64,000 bases of DNA from Panacagrimonas sp965216845. Its GTDB lineage: Bacteria; Pseudomonadota; Gammaproteobacteria; Nevskiales; Nevskiaceae. This document shows positions 1 to 11,306 of the stretch, piece by piece. The stretch's first letter is position 1, and each line of letters opens with the position of its first letter. The notes under the pieces were generated by a model. It worked only from the letters and a program-made list of their open reading frames with translations. It ran no database searches and had not been told where the DNA came from. Both the position numbers and the translations under genes were made by a program. The DNA is taken from assembly GCA_965216845.1 (NCBI GenBank), contig OZ244200.1:2108001-2172000 (forward strand). Reading direction: 5' to 3'.

Positions 1-82
1 TGGCCCAAAGTCTTGCCGTGACGCAAAACAGGCCAAGCCACAGCGCTTGCAATATGACGCGCTTGGTCGGACGTATGATCAT
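1..82 (-). CDS. 5' end of a secreted protein, cut by the window edge
   Basis: On the minus strand an ATG at 82 opens a frame that runs off the left edge. The 27 visible residues begin MIIRPTKRVILQALWLGL and continue into a hydrophobic stretch ending near a possible signal-peptidase site (ARLWA). This looks like a basic n-region plus hydrophobic core of a Sec signal peptide. Nothing of the mature protein is visible, so no function can be given. No strong ribosome binding site is seen. The gene would be divergent from pyrG. Confidence 0.4.
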   Translation of the reverse strand, partial: MIIRPTKRVILQALWLGLFCVTARLWA

Positions 83-426
83 GACGAGCGAATGCAGCTC
101 ATATCACCTATTCCAGCGGCTGGGATTGCAGCCCCTGCGCTACCTCAGCGCATGATCAAAGTTTAGCCCGAACGATTCATGCAGTACACGCACCGAGGCC
201 TGATATTGGACGCCACAGGTTCTCAGACCCAGTTTCAGCCGCAGCGCGAAACCGGACGCTTGCGCGATGTTGGTGAACTTCCGACAGGACGCTGTTGCGG
301 ATGAAGCTGCCGGTCTCAACCATTGACGCCACGCGATAACATTCGGGCGATCGATTTCGTTGCTCGCACCAGCCTGTGAAATCACCGCTTGGTAGAATTC
401 AGCCTTTCGCCAAGCCCTGATCCGGA
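83..426. other. Intergenic region upstream of pyrG, no convincing gene
   Basis: About 340 bases between the start of the divergent secreted protein and pyrG. An 81-codon minus-strand frame at 140-385 has no recognisable domain and no clear ribosome binding site, so it is not called as a gene. A TAGAAT hexamer at 392-397 lies about 30 bases before the pyrG start and could be a -10 element, but no good -35 stands at the right distance. Confidence 0.4.
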
Positions 427-2111
<1,685 letters not shown>

Positions 2112-2115
<4 letters not shown>

Positions 2116-2942
2116 AGCTTTGTGGACGTGAAATTGGCCTGGATCAGCCGCTGTTCTTCATCGCGGGACCAGATACGCTTGAATCTGAAGAACTGGCGCT
2201 GGAAGTGGCCGGCCATATCAAGCCGATCGCTGATCGGCTGGGCATTCTCTATATTTTCAAAGGCAGCTTCGATAAGGCCAATCGCAGCTCGCACCAAAGC
2301 TATCGCGGGCCGGGTCTGGACGGCGGTCTCAAGATCATGCAGCGGGTCAAGTCCGAGATCGGCGTGCCAGTGCTGACCGACGTCCACGAAGACACGCCGC
2401 TGGATGAAGTCGCCAGCGTGATCGATGTGATTCAGACGCCGGCCTTTCTGTGTCGGCAGACCAACTTCATGCAGAACGTGGCGCGCACCGGGCGGCCCAT
2501 CAACGTCAAGAAAGGCCAGTTCATGAGCCCGGTGGAAATGGGCAATGTCATCGAGAAGATGAAAGCGGTTGCCGAGCATCAGTTCATGCTTTGCGAGCGC
2601 GGCTTCAGCTTCGGTTACAACAATCTGGTGGCGGACATGCGCGGTCTGGCCATCATGCGAAAGTTCGCGCCGGTGGTGTTTGATTCCACCCACACCGTGC
2701 AATTGCCGGGCGGTCAGGGCAACGCCTCGGGTGGCATGCGGGAGATGATTCCGGTGCTGGCGCGCGCTGCGGTTGGTGCGGGCATTTCCGGGCTGTTCAT
2801 GGAAACCCATCCGCGTCCGGACGATGCCTTGTGCGATGGACCCAATTCCTTGCCGCTGCATCAGCTGGAAGCGCTGCTCGAAAAGCTGGTGGCATTGGAC
2901 GCGGTAGTCAAGCAGGGTGGCCTGTTGGAGCAGGGCGCCTAG
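2112..2942 (+). CDS. kdsA: 3-deoxy-D-manno-octulosonate 8-phosphate synthase
   Basis: Condenses phosphoenolpyruvate with arabinose 5-phosphate to KDO 8-phosphate for the LPS inner core, so the host is Gram-negative. The 276-residue product (E. coli 284) carries family signatures: FIAGPDTLES near the start, FKGSFDKANRSS, the cis-substrate loop LTDVHED, RQTNFM, NVKKGQFMSP and the C-terminal METHPRPDDALCDGPNSLPL. The ATG at 2112 overlaps the pyrG stop, which fixes the start. The frame continues upstream inside pyrG without meaning. Confidence 0.97.
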
Positions 2943-2960
2943 TCGTCGCGAGCCCGTTGG

Positions 2961-3014
2961 GCGTGGCGATCTCTCACTGCGGCGGGGATTGCTTCAGCTC
3001 CGCTTCGCAATGAC
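2961..3014. repeat. Dispersed repeat, copy 1 (3' of kdsA)
   Basis: A stretch of about 54 bases containing GGCGATCTC, ACTGCGGCGGGGATTGC and TTCGCAATGAC recurs nearly unchanged at 52078-52132, just downstream of eno. Weaker relatives of its GGGATTGCTTC part occur at 52051 and near 58115. It lies outside any gene and may be a small dispersed intergenic repeat. Confidence 0.65.
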
Positions 3015-3143
3015 CTGGGGTGGCTTCGTCGCTGAAATGAAACACGATCCGGTATAGGCTACTGGCGATGCATGCGGTACATTGTGCATGGGCATTGCCC
3101 GTATCCGCGCCAGCTTGGGCGCATTTTCCAAAAGGGGACAAGA

Positions 3144-3626
3144 ATGTTGAAAAAATCCTTGGCGGTTGCAGCGCTGGCTGCACTTCCGGTTTCGCAGATC
3201 ATGGCCGATGATGACGTGGGTTGTGGCGCGGGTACCATCCTTTGGGAAGGTCAGTCGGGCGTGGTTGCCAAGGTCCTGGCTGCCACCACCAACGGCACCT
3301 TCGGTAATCAGACCTTCGGCATTTCCACCGGCACGCTGGGTTGCTCATCGGATGGCGTGATCAAGGCGGAAAACCGACTGACCGAATTCGCGGGCGCCAA
3401 TCTGGATCAGCTTTCGGCGGAAATGGCCGCCGGTCAGGGCGAATCCATGAGCGCCCTGGCGGCGCTGTACGGTGTGGAATCGGCGGATCGTGCGCAGTTC
3501 AATGCCGCGTTGAAAGCCAACTACGCCAATATCTTCAGCTCGGTGGAAGTGACCGCCGCTGAAGTACTGGGCGCCGTGGAAGCCACGCTGGCCTCGGATC
3601 AGGGTCTGGCGCAGTACGTCGCCTGA
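3144..3626 (+). CDS. DUF3015 family periplasmic protein
   Basis: A 160-residue exported protein with a signal peptide at about residues 1-22 (LKKSLAVAALAALPVSQIMA). The mature part opens with an acidic DDDVGCGAGT stretch, followed by KVLAATTNGTFGNQTFGIS and TLGCSSDG, typical of the DUF3015 family; two Cys could form a disulfide. The function of the family is unknown to me. The ATG at 3144 follows a purine-rich GGGGACAAG site. A strong terminator follows the gene, and the DUF4105 gene after it is a frequent neighbour of this family. Confidence 0.85.
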   Translation: MLKKSLAVAALAALPVSQIMADDDVGCGAGTILWEGQSGVVAKVLAATTNGTFGNQTFGISTGTLGCSSDGVIKAENRLTEFAGANLDQLSAEMAAGQGESMSALAALYGVESADRAQFNAALKANYANIFSSVEVTAAEVLGAVEATLASDQGLAQYVA

Positions 3627-3644
3627 ACAAAAGCAGTCCAAGAT

Positions 3645-3672
3645 AACGGCGACCTTCGGGTCGCCGTTTTCG
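3645..3672 (+). terminator. Rho-independent terminator after the DUF3015 gene
   Basis: A perfect 10-bp stem, AACGGCGACC (3645-3654) with GGTCGCCGTT (3659-3668), is closed by a TTCG tetraloop and followed by a T-rich run. It lies 18 bases after the stop of the DUF3015 gene and only 17 bases before the DUF4105 start. Confidence 0.9.
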
Positions 3673-3688
3673 TTTCAATCATAAAAAA

Positions 3689-5596
3689 GTGCGATTCCTG
3701 CTCTCGGCATTACTGCTGCTATCTTGCGCGTTCAGCGTTCGCGCCGAACGGACGCACGATTATCTTGAGCAGTTAAAGCAACAAGCCAAAGAACAGCGCC
3801 TGCATCAGCAAGCGCAATGGCAGCGGCTGATGCATTATCGCGACCGTCGTTTCCTCGGTGGCGTGGAAAGCACGGTCGATTTCCCCGGATTTTTTCTTGC
3901 CGCCGATGGAAAGACCAATCCGGAATCAGAGCTTGCGGCAACACTGACCGCGTTTTTCTCTGATCAGAAGTATTACAAAGAGCCGGCGCAATGTCGCTTC
4001 AAGGCACGCTATGAGTGGTTGAAGCGCGAGTTGGCGTTTGACGAGCATCGCCTGCCGCAGCAGGCATGCGATCGATTCCGTCAATGGGCGGATGCACTCA
4101 ATGTTGAGCGCGTCTCGCTGGTATTCGCGTCTAATGACATGGGCGGCCCCTCCACCATGTTTGGACACACCTTGTTGCGCCTGGACGCCAAAGGGCAGGG
4201 GAATGACGAACGCTTGCTCGCCTATGCGGTGAATTACGCGGCCGATACGCAACAGGCGGCTGGCATGACCTATGCCGTTCGCGGGTTGACCGGCTCTTTT
4301 TTTGGAAGTTATTCGGTTTATCCCTATTACGAAAAGGTCAAGGAATATGCGCGTTTCGAGCACCGCGATCTTTGGGAGTATCGTCTCAATCTGACTCCGG
4401 AAGAAACGCTGCGTTTGCTTGCGCACCTTTGGGAGCTGCGCGGCGTTCAATTCGATTATTACTTCTTTACCGAAAACTGCTCTTATCAATTATTGAGCCT
4501 GATCGAAGTGGCGCGCCCGGATGTTTCGCTGACGCAGCGCTTTGACCAGAATATTCCATATGCCATTCCCATTGATACCATCCGGGAATTGCAACGCAAT
4601 GACCTCATCAGCGGGGTGGCGTACTTTCCGTCCCAGGCACACAAGTTGCGACAGCGGCTTTCATCCTTGACGGCGCCGCAACGGCGGTGGGTTCTGGCAT
4701 ATGCCAAGCAGTCGGCCAACCTGACGGACCCGGTCGTGAGTGATGCCGCTGCGTCCGAACGTGCCCAGATGCTCGAGCTGGCGTACGACTATCTGTATTT
4801 TCAATTCCAGAGTGGGCGGGTTGGGCGCGAAGCCGGCATGCCCCGCGCCCGCAAACTGTTATTGGCCAGAAGTCAGATCGAATCACCTGCCGACTTCGCC
4901 GAATGGGCCAGGCCGCGCACTGCGCCCGATGCTGGCCACGGCAGCGGACGTGTCAGCCTGGGTTACCGCGTTGATGATGCCGATGGCGCTGCGATCTTTC
5001 GTGTTCGACCGGCCTATCATGACCGACTCGATCCCCCCGGCGGTTATCTGCCGGGGGCGGAAATCGAATTCTTTGATGTGGGGCTGATGCTTGCGGGCGG
5101 CGAGGTTGAGGTCGACTCTTTTCGCTTAATCAGTATTCAGGCCCTGGCACTGCGCGATCAGGCGTTCCGGCCCTGGTCCTGGCAGGTTTCCACCGGCGCC
5201 CGGCGTTATCCGTTTGCGGCGACACAAACCAAAGATCGGCTCGGTGTGTTTGTCGACGGTGGCGGCGGCATGGCCTGGGCGCCATTTCCAGGCACGCAGT
5301 TGTACCTGTTCGGGTTTGGCGAGCTGGACGTCAATCGGCGGATTCGCGATGGATATGCGCTGGGTCTTGGAACCCGGTTCGGGCTGGCTAGCCAGATCAC
5401 GGAACGGTGGACGCAGGCGCTTCAACTCGATGTCCTGAGCGACGCCGGTGGCGCGGCCGATGCACGGGTGCGTGTGCAGGCCGGATTCCAGTATCAAGTC
5501 ATGCCAGCGCATGGTCTGCGTCTGGGATTCACGCATGATCGCCTTGAAAGTGGCGAACGCAACATCGCGATGGTGTCGTGGCTCATTTACTGGTAG
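3689..5596 (+). CDS. DUF4105 domain protein (Lnb-like N-terminal periplasmic domain)
   Basis: A 635-residue exported protein starting at GTG 3689, with a signal peptide (LLSALLLLSCAFSVRA) at about residues 3-19. The central part has the DUF4105 hallmarks: SNDMGGPSTMFGHTLLRLD near residue 150 and FTENCSYQLLSLIE near residue 260. The conserved His and Cys suggest a papain/NlpC-like hydrolase or acyltransferase fold. The C-terminal part is rich in beta strands, and the protein ends in aromatic residues (MVSWLIYW), which would fit an outer-membrane beta-barrel; this is inference. Its expression after the preceding terminator needs its own promoter or read-through. Confidence 0.8.
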   Translation: MRFLLSALLLLSCAFSVRAERTHDYLEQLKQQAKEQRLHQQAQWQRLMHYRDRRFLGGVESTVDFPGFFLAADGKTNPESELAATLTAFFSDQKYYKEPAQCRFKARYEWLKRELAFDEHRLPQQACDRFRQWADALNVERVSLVFASNDMGGPSTMFGHTLLRLDAKGQGNDERLLAYAVNYAADTQQAAGMTYAVRGLTGSFFGSYSVYPYYEKVKEYARFEHRDLWEYRLNLTPEETLRLLAHLWELRGVQFDYYFFTENCSYQLLSLIEVARPDVSLTQRFDQNIPYAIPIDTIRELQRNDLISGVAYFPSQAHKLRQRLSSLTAPQRRWVLAYAKQSANLTDPVVSDAAASERAQMLELAYDYLYFQFQSGRVGREAGMPRARKLLLARSQIESPADFAEWARPRTAPDAGHGSGRVSLGYRVDDADGAAIFRVRPAYHDRLDPPGGYLPGAEIEFFDVGLMLAGGEVEVDSFRLISIQALALRDQAFRPWSWQVSTGARRYPFAATQTKDRLGVFVDGGGGMAWAPFPGTQLYLFGFGELDVNRRIRDGYALGLGTRFGLASQITERWTQALQLDVLSDAGGAADARVRVQAGFQYQVMPAHGLRLGFTHDRLESGERNIAMVSWLIYW

Positions 5597-5609
5597 GCCG
5601 GTCTGAAAG

Positions 5610-5625
5610 TGTGATCCGCATCACA
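5610..5625. promoter_or_regulatory. CRP-like operator upstream of the first adhesin
   Basis: TGTGA-TCCGCA-TCACA is a perfect match to the palindromic CRP consensus TGTGA-N6-TCACA. It is centred about 93 bases before the adhesin start at 5711. A Crp-family regulator with a CRP-type recognition helix is encoded at 54359-55033. Confidence 0.7.
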
Positions 5626-5710
5626 TTCGTCCGTAGTCAACCACCGGCAAGGGTGTTAGCGTTGGCGTTGGCGTTTTTTATATCGAACAAGCGATTGGGG
5701 GAATTGGAAG

Positions 5711-8700
5711 ATGGCTCTGAAATCCGTACTTGTGACAGCTGATGGCGGCAGAAAAGTTGTTGAACTGAGCAGCCAGAATGCGCTTTCTTTGCAGCCAGGA
5801 GAGCGGTTACTGATCCCCGATGGTTTGGAGCGACTTCCGGTGGCGCCTGGGTCAGAGTTCGATAACGCCATGATGCTGCAGGATGCTGAGGGCCAGCAGT
5901 ATTCGATTTTTCTTTCTGCGGACACCGAGGTTGTGGTTGCCGAGGCGGAGGATCTGCAAGTCGCCGAAGCTGAAACCCCGGACGCCGAGTATGAGGATTT
6001 GTCGAGACCTGGCGGGGCACCAGAGACGGCCCCGGTGGAGGATGTGGGCGCGCCGCCGAATGTCGTCGGCGACCCTCCACCACCAGTCGGGCCACAGAAT
6101 TACGGCGCCAATCCGAACTCGCCGGTGGTCTACGAACAGGATCAGGGCGCCGGAAACTTTGTGCTGCCGATGTTGGGCGGCATCATCGGTGCCGGCGCGC
6201 TGATCGCACTGGCCAATGAGAATGAGGACGAGTCCGATGAGCGCCGCGAGGAGAGCCCGGCTCCCAATGCCCCGCCCATCATCGCGAGCAACGGCGGTGG
6301 CGATTCGGCACAGATCTCCATTGCGGAGAACAATCAGGCCGTCACCACGGTGTCGGCGCTCGATCCGGATCTGAACGCCGTCAGCTATGGATTGGCCGGC
6401 GGCGCGGACGCCGCCTTGTTCAGCATCAACAGCATCACCGGGGCGTTGTCGTTGCTGAATCCGCCGGATTTCGAGAATCCGCTGGATGCCGGTGGCGATA
6501 ACGTCTACGAGGTCAGCGTTCTCGCCACCGATGGCGTGCTTGCAGACTTTCAGAGCCTGTCGGTACAGGTCGTCAATAGCGGGAGCGAACCCAATCAGGC
6601 GCCGGTGATCACTTCCGGCGATGATGATCTGTTTGCGCTGAACATTGCCGAACAAGCCGAGTTGAACGTTGCCATCACCGCGCAGGATCCGGACGGCGAT
6701 GACATTACCCTGAGCGTGATCGGTGGGGCGGACGCCAACCGCTTTGTGTTCGATGCCGATACCGGCTTGCTTACGCTGCCAGCGCAGGATTTCGAGAACC
6801 CGCTGGACGCCAACGGCGACAACCGCTACGTCATCGTCATCCAGGCGGCGGATGAACAGGACGCAGACGCACAAATCGTCATCGTGACCGTGACCGATAT
6901 TGATGATGGCGATCCCAACCTCAATCTGGCGCCGGTGATCACCAGTAACGGTGGCGGCGTGAGCGCGGTGGTCCCTGTTGCTGAAAACACCACTGCAGTC
7001 ACTCAGGTGGTTGCCAGTGACGCCAACGGCGATGCCATTACCTACAGCATTGCCGGCGGCGCGGATGCGGGCCTGTTTTCGGTGGATGCCAATACTGGCG
7101 CCCTGAGCTTCAACGCCGCGCCGGATTTTGAAATGCCGGCGGATGCCAACGCGGACAACGACTACTTCGTCGTGGTGTCGGCCAGCGATGGAGTGCTGAG
7201 CGATGCTCAGGCGCTCACCGTCAGCGTCACCGACGTGGTGGAAATGGCGCCCAACAATCCACCGGTGGCCGTCAACGACGCCGCCAGCACCGATCAGGAC
7301 ATGGCCGTCACCATCGTCAACGTGCTGCTCAACGACTCGGACCCGGATCAGGCGTTGACCGCCGCCAACATCAACGCCTTCTCGCAGGGCGGCAACGGCA
7401 GCGTCGCCAGCAACGGCGACGGCAGTTTTCTCTACACCCCCAACGCCGGCTTCAGCGGTGTGGACAGCTTCAGCTATACCGTCACCGACGATCAGGGCGC
7501 CTCCGACACTGCCACCGTGACCGTGACCGTCAACGCGGCGGGCGGTGGCAACACGGCGCCGGTGGCGGTGGCCGACAGCTACAACGTTGTACAAGACACC
7601 GCTTTCATGATCGACGCGGTCGGCGGCGTGCTGGCCAACGACAGCGACGCCGAGAATGACACGCTCAGCGCCGCTCTCGTTTCCGACGTGGCCAGCGGCA
7701 GCCTGTCGCTGGCGACCGACGGCAGCTTCAGTTACACCCCCAACGGCGGCTTCACCGGCACCGACAGTTTCAGCTACAAGGCCAGTGACGGCACCGTCGA
7801 CGGCAATACCGTCAGTGTGAGCTTGACGGTCCTGCCGCAGGGCGCCAACCAGCCGCCGACGGCGGTAGATGACGGCGGCGCCGGATTCATCACCGATGAG
7901 GGCAGCAGCTTCACCGCCGCCAGCGTGCTCGCCAACGACAGCGATCCCGAAGGCGATACGCTCAGCATCATCTCCATCAACACCACGGGCACCCAGGGTC
8001 TGGTCACCGACAACAAGGACGGCACTTTCAGCTACGACCCCAACGGTCAGTTCGAGTCTTTGAACAACGGTGAAACCGCCACCGATACCTTCACCTACAC
8101 CATCAGCGACGGCAACGGCAATCAGGACAGTGCCACCGTCAGCATCAGCATCACGGGCGTCACCGACGTCGGCAATCAGCCGCCGACGGCGGTAGATGAC
8201 GGCGGCGCCGGTTTCATCACCGATGAGGACAGCAGCTTCACCACCGGCAACGTGCTGAGCAACGATACCGACCCCGAAGGCGACACGCTGAGTGTGGTCT
8301 CATTCGACACCACCGGCACTCTGGGTCTGGTCACCAAGAACAGCGACGGCAGCTTCAACTACGACCCGAACGGTCGCTTCGAGAACCTGGACGCCGGTGA
8401 GTCCTTCACCGACAGCTTCACCTACACCATCAGCGACGGCAACGGCAATCAGGACACGGCGACGGTCGAGATTACCGTCGATGGCCGTGAGGAAGTGCCG
8501 GTCGGGCCGGTTTTTTCCATCCTGCCCGCGTCGGATATCGAAGGCACCACGGGCAGTGATCCAAATTTTCTGAATTTCGAGGTGCGCCTGTCGGAAACCT
8601 CGATTGATGCGGTGACGGTGGAGTATCGGCTGCTGGCCGGTTCCGGAAACATCGGCAGCAGTACCGGCGGCGACGCCTACTTTCCCAATTCCACAAGAAC

Positions 8701-11065
8701 ACTGACCTTTGCGCCGGGTGAGACCTCGCAGGTGGTCAATGTGCGGATCAACGGTGACGGCACGGACGAGCCGGACGAGTTCGTGGTACTGGAGCTGTTC
8801 AATGCCGCGGGCGCCAGCTTCGCCGGTGGCGCATCCACCTTGCGCGCCACCGGCACGATTCTGGACGACGACAACATCGGCAATACTCTGGCGCTGTTCA
8901 CCTCCAATCCCTTCGTGCGCGAGGGTGATGTCGCGGACATCCAAGCGGTGTTCGAGCTGAGACTGTCGCAAGCGCATGGCAGCGACCTCACCGTGAACTA
9001 CCAGACCGTGGACGGCTCGGCGGTGGCGGGGTCGGACTACACGTCGACTTCTGGCAGCGTGACCTTCCTCGCCGGACAGACCACTGCCAATGTCTTCGTG
9101 CCGGTGTTGGGAGATATCACGTCTGAAGCCAGCGAACGCTTCAGCCTGGTGGTTTCGCCGGGCACTGCACCGCTGGCGGAGGTGGTGTCTGCAGAAGCCA
9201 CCATCCTGGATGACGATACGGGAAATCGCACGATTTCCATAAGTCCGGTGTCGGACCTTGAAGGCACCACGGGCAGTGATCCGAATTTTCTGAGATTCGA
9301 GGTGCGCCTGTCGGAAACCTCGATTGATGCGGTGACGGTGGAGTATCGGCTGCTGGCCGGTTCCGGAAACATCGGCAGCAGTACCGGCGGCGACGCCTAC
9401 TTTCCCAATTCCACAAGAACACTGACCTTTGCGCCGGGTGAGACCTCGCAGGTGGTCAATGTACGGGTCAACGGTGACGGCACGGACGAGCCGGACGAGT
9501 TCGTGGTACTGGAGCTGTTCAATGCCGCGGGCGCCAGCTTCGCCGGTGGCGCATCCACCTTGCGCGCCACCGGCACGATTCTGGACGACGACAACATCGG
9601 CAATACTCTGGCGCTGTTCACCTCCAATCCCTTCGTGCGCGAGGGTGATGTCGCGGACATCCAAGCGGTGTTCGAGCTGAGACTGTCGCAAGCGCATGGC
9701 AGCGACCTCACCGTGAACTACCAGACCGTGGACGGCTCGGCGGTGGCGGGGTCGGACTACACGTCGACTTCTGGCAGCGTGACCTTCCTCGCCGGACAGA
9801 CCACTGCCAATGTCTTCGTGCCGGTGTTGGGAGATATCACGTCTGAAGCCAGCGAACGCTTCAGCCTGGTGGTTTCGCCGGGCACTGCACCGCTGGCGGA
9901 GGTGGTGTCTGCAGAAGCCACCATCCTGGATGACGATACGGGAAATCGCACGATTTCCATAAGTCCGGTGTCGGACCTTGAAGGCACCACGGGCAGTGAT
10001 CCGAATTTTCTGAGATTCGAGGTGCGCCTGTCGGAGACGTCGATCAACGCGGTGACGGTGGAGTATCGGCTGCTGGCCGGTTCCGGAAACATCGGCAGCA
10101 GTACCGGCGGCGACGCCTACTTTCCCAATTCCACAAGAACACTGACCTTTGCGCCGGGTGAGACCTCGCAGGTGGTCAATGTACGGGTCAACGGTGACGG
10201 CACGGACGAGCCGGATGAATTCGTGGTACTGGAGCTGTTCAATGCCACCAACGCCAGCTTCGCCGGCGGCGCATCGACGCTGCGCGCCACCGGTACGATT
10301 CTGGACGACGACACACTCGGCAATACCTTGGCCCTGTTCACCTCCAATCCCACGCTTCTGGAAGGTGACAGCGGTACCACCGATGCGGTGTTCGAGCTGA
10401 GACTGTCGCAGGCCTCGGATTCGGACCTCACCGTGACCTATCAGACCGTGAACGGCTCGGCGGTGGCGGGGTCGGACTACACGTCGACTTCTGGCAGCGT
10501 GACCTTCCTCGCCGGACAGACCACTGCCAATGTCTTCGTGCCGGTGATCGGGGATATGGTGAACGAGGCCAGCGAATCCTTCAGCCTGATCGTGGCGCCG
10601 AATGCGGCGCTTGCACAAGTGACGTCGGGGCAGGCGACCATACTGAACGATGATGCCAGCGGTTCCGCCAGCAGCGCAGCCTTGGGGCAGCTGTTGATCA
10701 GCGGCCCGGAGGGCGAGGCATTCGACCTCGCGGACGGCAACTTCGCCCTGCGCTATCTTGAACAAAGCGGCGGACCGGACAGCATCATCAACTTCGACGC
10801 CAGCGGTAACGGCAGTGTCGCCAATCAGGATCTGATCGATCTGGAACGCTTCTTCGATGCCCTGAACGTGGAGGATGCGGATCGGTCCGAGTACGTCGAG
10901 ATCACCGCCGAAGGCGGGGAAAGGTACGCGCTGAGACTCGATCTGGACGGAGCGGCGGGCGCTCGCCTGGGTGGAACGGATGAAAACGGATACGAATATC
11001 ACCTGGCCGATATCAGCCTCAGCGACGGTGCCTTCGATCAGAACGACGTCGTTTTGTTCTACTGA
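5711..11065 (+). CDS. Large type I-secreted adhesin with cadherin-like and Calx-beta repeats
   Basis: A 1784-residue surface or secreted adhesin. Visible parts in order: an N-terminal module (1-130) also found in the second adhesin at 35768; a Gly-rich hydrophobic segment (about 150-168) followed by an acidic linker; three cadherin-like repeats (about 188-510, with SNGGG and GGADA..FSI..TGALS); about four Ig/VCBS-like repeats (515-930, with LANDSD and DSFSYT); six Calx-beta domains (about 937-1650) in three near-identical 240-residue pairs; and a C-terminal type I secretion signal region (about 1690-1784, with INFDASGNG, DLIDLERFFDALN and YHLADISLSDG). There is no Sec signal peptide and no GGxGxD RTX block. 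No TolC/HlyB/HlyD-type genes lie in the window. The ATG follows GGGGGAATTGGAAG. Confidence 0.85.
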   Translation: MALKSVLVTADGGRKVVELSSQNALSLQPGERLLIPDGLERLPVAPGSEFDNAMMLQDAEGQQYSIFLSADTEVVVAEAEDLQVAEAETPDAEYEDLSRPGGAPETAPVEDVGAPPNVVGDPPPPVGPQNYGANPNSPVVYEQDQGAGNFVLPMLGGIIGAGALIALANENEDESDERREESPAPNAPPIIASNGGGDSAQISIAENNQAVTTVSALDPDLNAVSYGLAGGADAALFSINSITGALSLLNPPDFENPLDAGGDNVYEVSVLATDGVLADFQSLSVQVVNSGSEPNQAPVITSGDDDLFALNIAEQAELNVAITAQDPDGDDITLSVIGGADANRFVFDADTGLLTLPAQDFENPLDANGDNRYVIVIQAADEQDADAQIVIVTVTDIDDGDPNLNLAPVITSNGGGVSAVVPVAENTTAVTQVVASDANGDAITYSIAGGADAGLFSVDANTGALSFNAAPDFEMPADANADNDYFVVVSASDGVLSDAQALTVSVTDVVEMAPNNPPVAVNDAASTDQDMAVTIVNVLLNDSDPDQALTAANINAFSQGGNGSVASNGDGSFLYTPNAGFSGVDSFSYTVTDDQGASDTATVTVTVNAAGGGNTAPVAVADSYNVVQDTAFMIDAVGGVLANDSDAENDTLSAALVSDVASGSLSLATDGSFSYTPNGGFTGTDSFSYKASDGTVDGNTVSVSLTVLPQGANQPPTAVDDGGAGFITDEGSSFTAASVLANDSDPEGDTLSIISINTTGTQGLVTDNKDGTFSYDPNGQFESLNNGETATDTFTYTISDGNGNQDSATVSISITGVTDVGNQPPTAVDDGGAGFITDEDSSFTTGNVLSNDTDPEGDTLSVVSFDTTGTLGLVTKNSDGSFNYDPNGRFENLDAGESFTDSFTYTISDGNGNQDTATVEITVDGREEVPVGPVFSILPASDIEGTTGSDPNFLNFEVRLSETSIDAVTVEYRLLAGSGNIGSSTGGDAYFPNSTRTLTFAPGETSQVVNVRINGDGTDEPDEFVVLELFNAAGASFAGGASTLRATGTILDDDNIGNTLALFTSNPFVREGDVADIQAVFELRLSQAHGSDLTVNYQTVDGSAVAGSDYTSTSGSVTFLAGQTTANVFVPVLGDITSEASERFSLVVSPGTAPLAEVVSAEATILDDDTGNRTISISPVSDLEGTTGSDPNFLRFEVRLSETSIDAVTVEYRLLAGSGNIGSSTGGDAYFPNSTRTLTFAPGETSQVVNVRVNGDGTDEPDEFVVLELFNAAGASFAGGASTLRATGTILDDDNIGNTLALFTSNPFVREGDVADIQAVFELRLSQAHGSDLTVNYQTVDGSAVAGSDYTSTSGSVTFLAGQTTANVFVPVLGDITSEASERFSLVVSPGTAPLAEVVSAEATILDDDTGNRTISISPVSDLEGTTGSDPNFLRFEVRLSETSINAVTVEYRLLAGSGNIGSSTGGDAYFPNSTRTLTFAPGETSQVVNVRVNGDGTDEPDEFVVLELFNATNASFAGGASTLRATGTILDDDTLGNTLALFTSNPTLLEGDSGTTDAVFELRLSQASDSDLTVTYQTVNGSAVAGSDYTSTSGSVTFLAGQTTANVFVPVIGDMVNEASESFSLIVAPNAALAQVTSGQATILNDDASGSASSAALGQLLISGPEGEAFDLADGNFALRYLEQSGGPDSIINFDASGNGSVANQDLIDLERFFDALNVEDADRSEYVEITAEGGERYALRLDLDGAAGARLGGTDENGYEYHLADISLSDGAFDQNDVVLFY
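8521..10680 (+). repeat. Three tandem 720-bp repeats encoding Calx-beta pairs
   Basis: The segments 8521-9240, 9241-9960 and 9961-10680 are in register with an exact 720-base (240-residue) period. Copies one and two differ by only a few bases over most of their length. Copy three is nearly identical to about 10206 and then diverges until 10450-10540, where identity returns. The pattern indicates recent duplication or gene conversion inside the adhesin gene. Confidence 0.95.
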
Positions 11066-11306
11066 TTGGCCCGGTTCCCCGTCGGGATGAATCCCGACCT
11101 GCAAGCCGGTTGGGATCGAATGGCGGGCATGCCCGCCCTGCGCCTGTTCATCGATCCGGGCATCAGCGTGGTGCAGGCACCTTGGTCAAAGCATGCGCGA
11201 TCCAGCCAGCGATGGCGATGCCATGCTGGCCGCGCCAGCCGTTCCGGGAGGCTGCGGAAAAGTAAAATAGATGGCTTGTGCCAGATTATCCGCCTTGGAA
11301 CGCCCT

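Noticed and set aside
140..385. An 81-codon minus-strand gene upstream of pyrG
   Set aside because: No domain, no start signal, and it would sit in the probable pyrG promoter region; left as unassigned.
8300..11104. A 934-codon open frame on the minus strand opposite the first adhesin
   Set aside because: It mirrors the repetitive, GC-rich adhesin gene codon by codon, has His/Arg-rich nonsense composition, no domain and no ribosome binding site.
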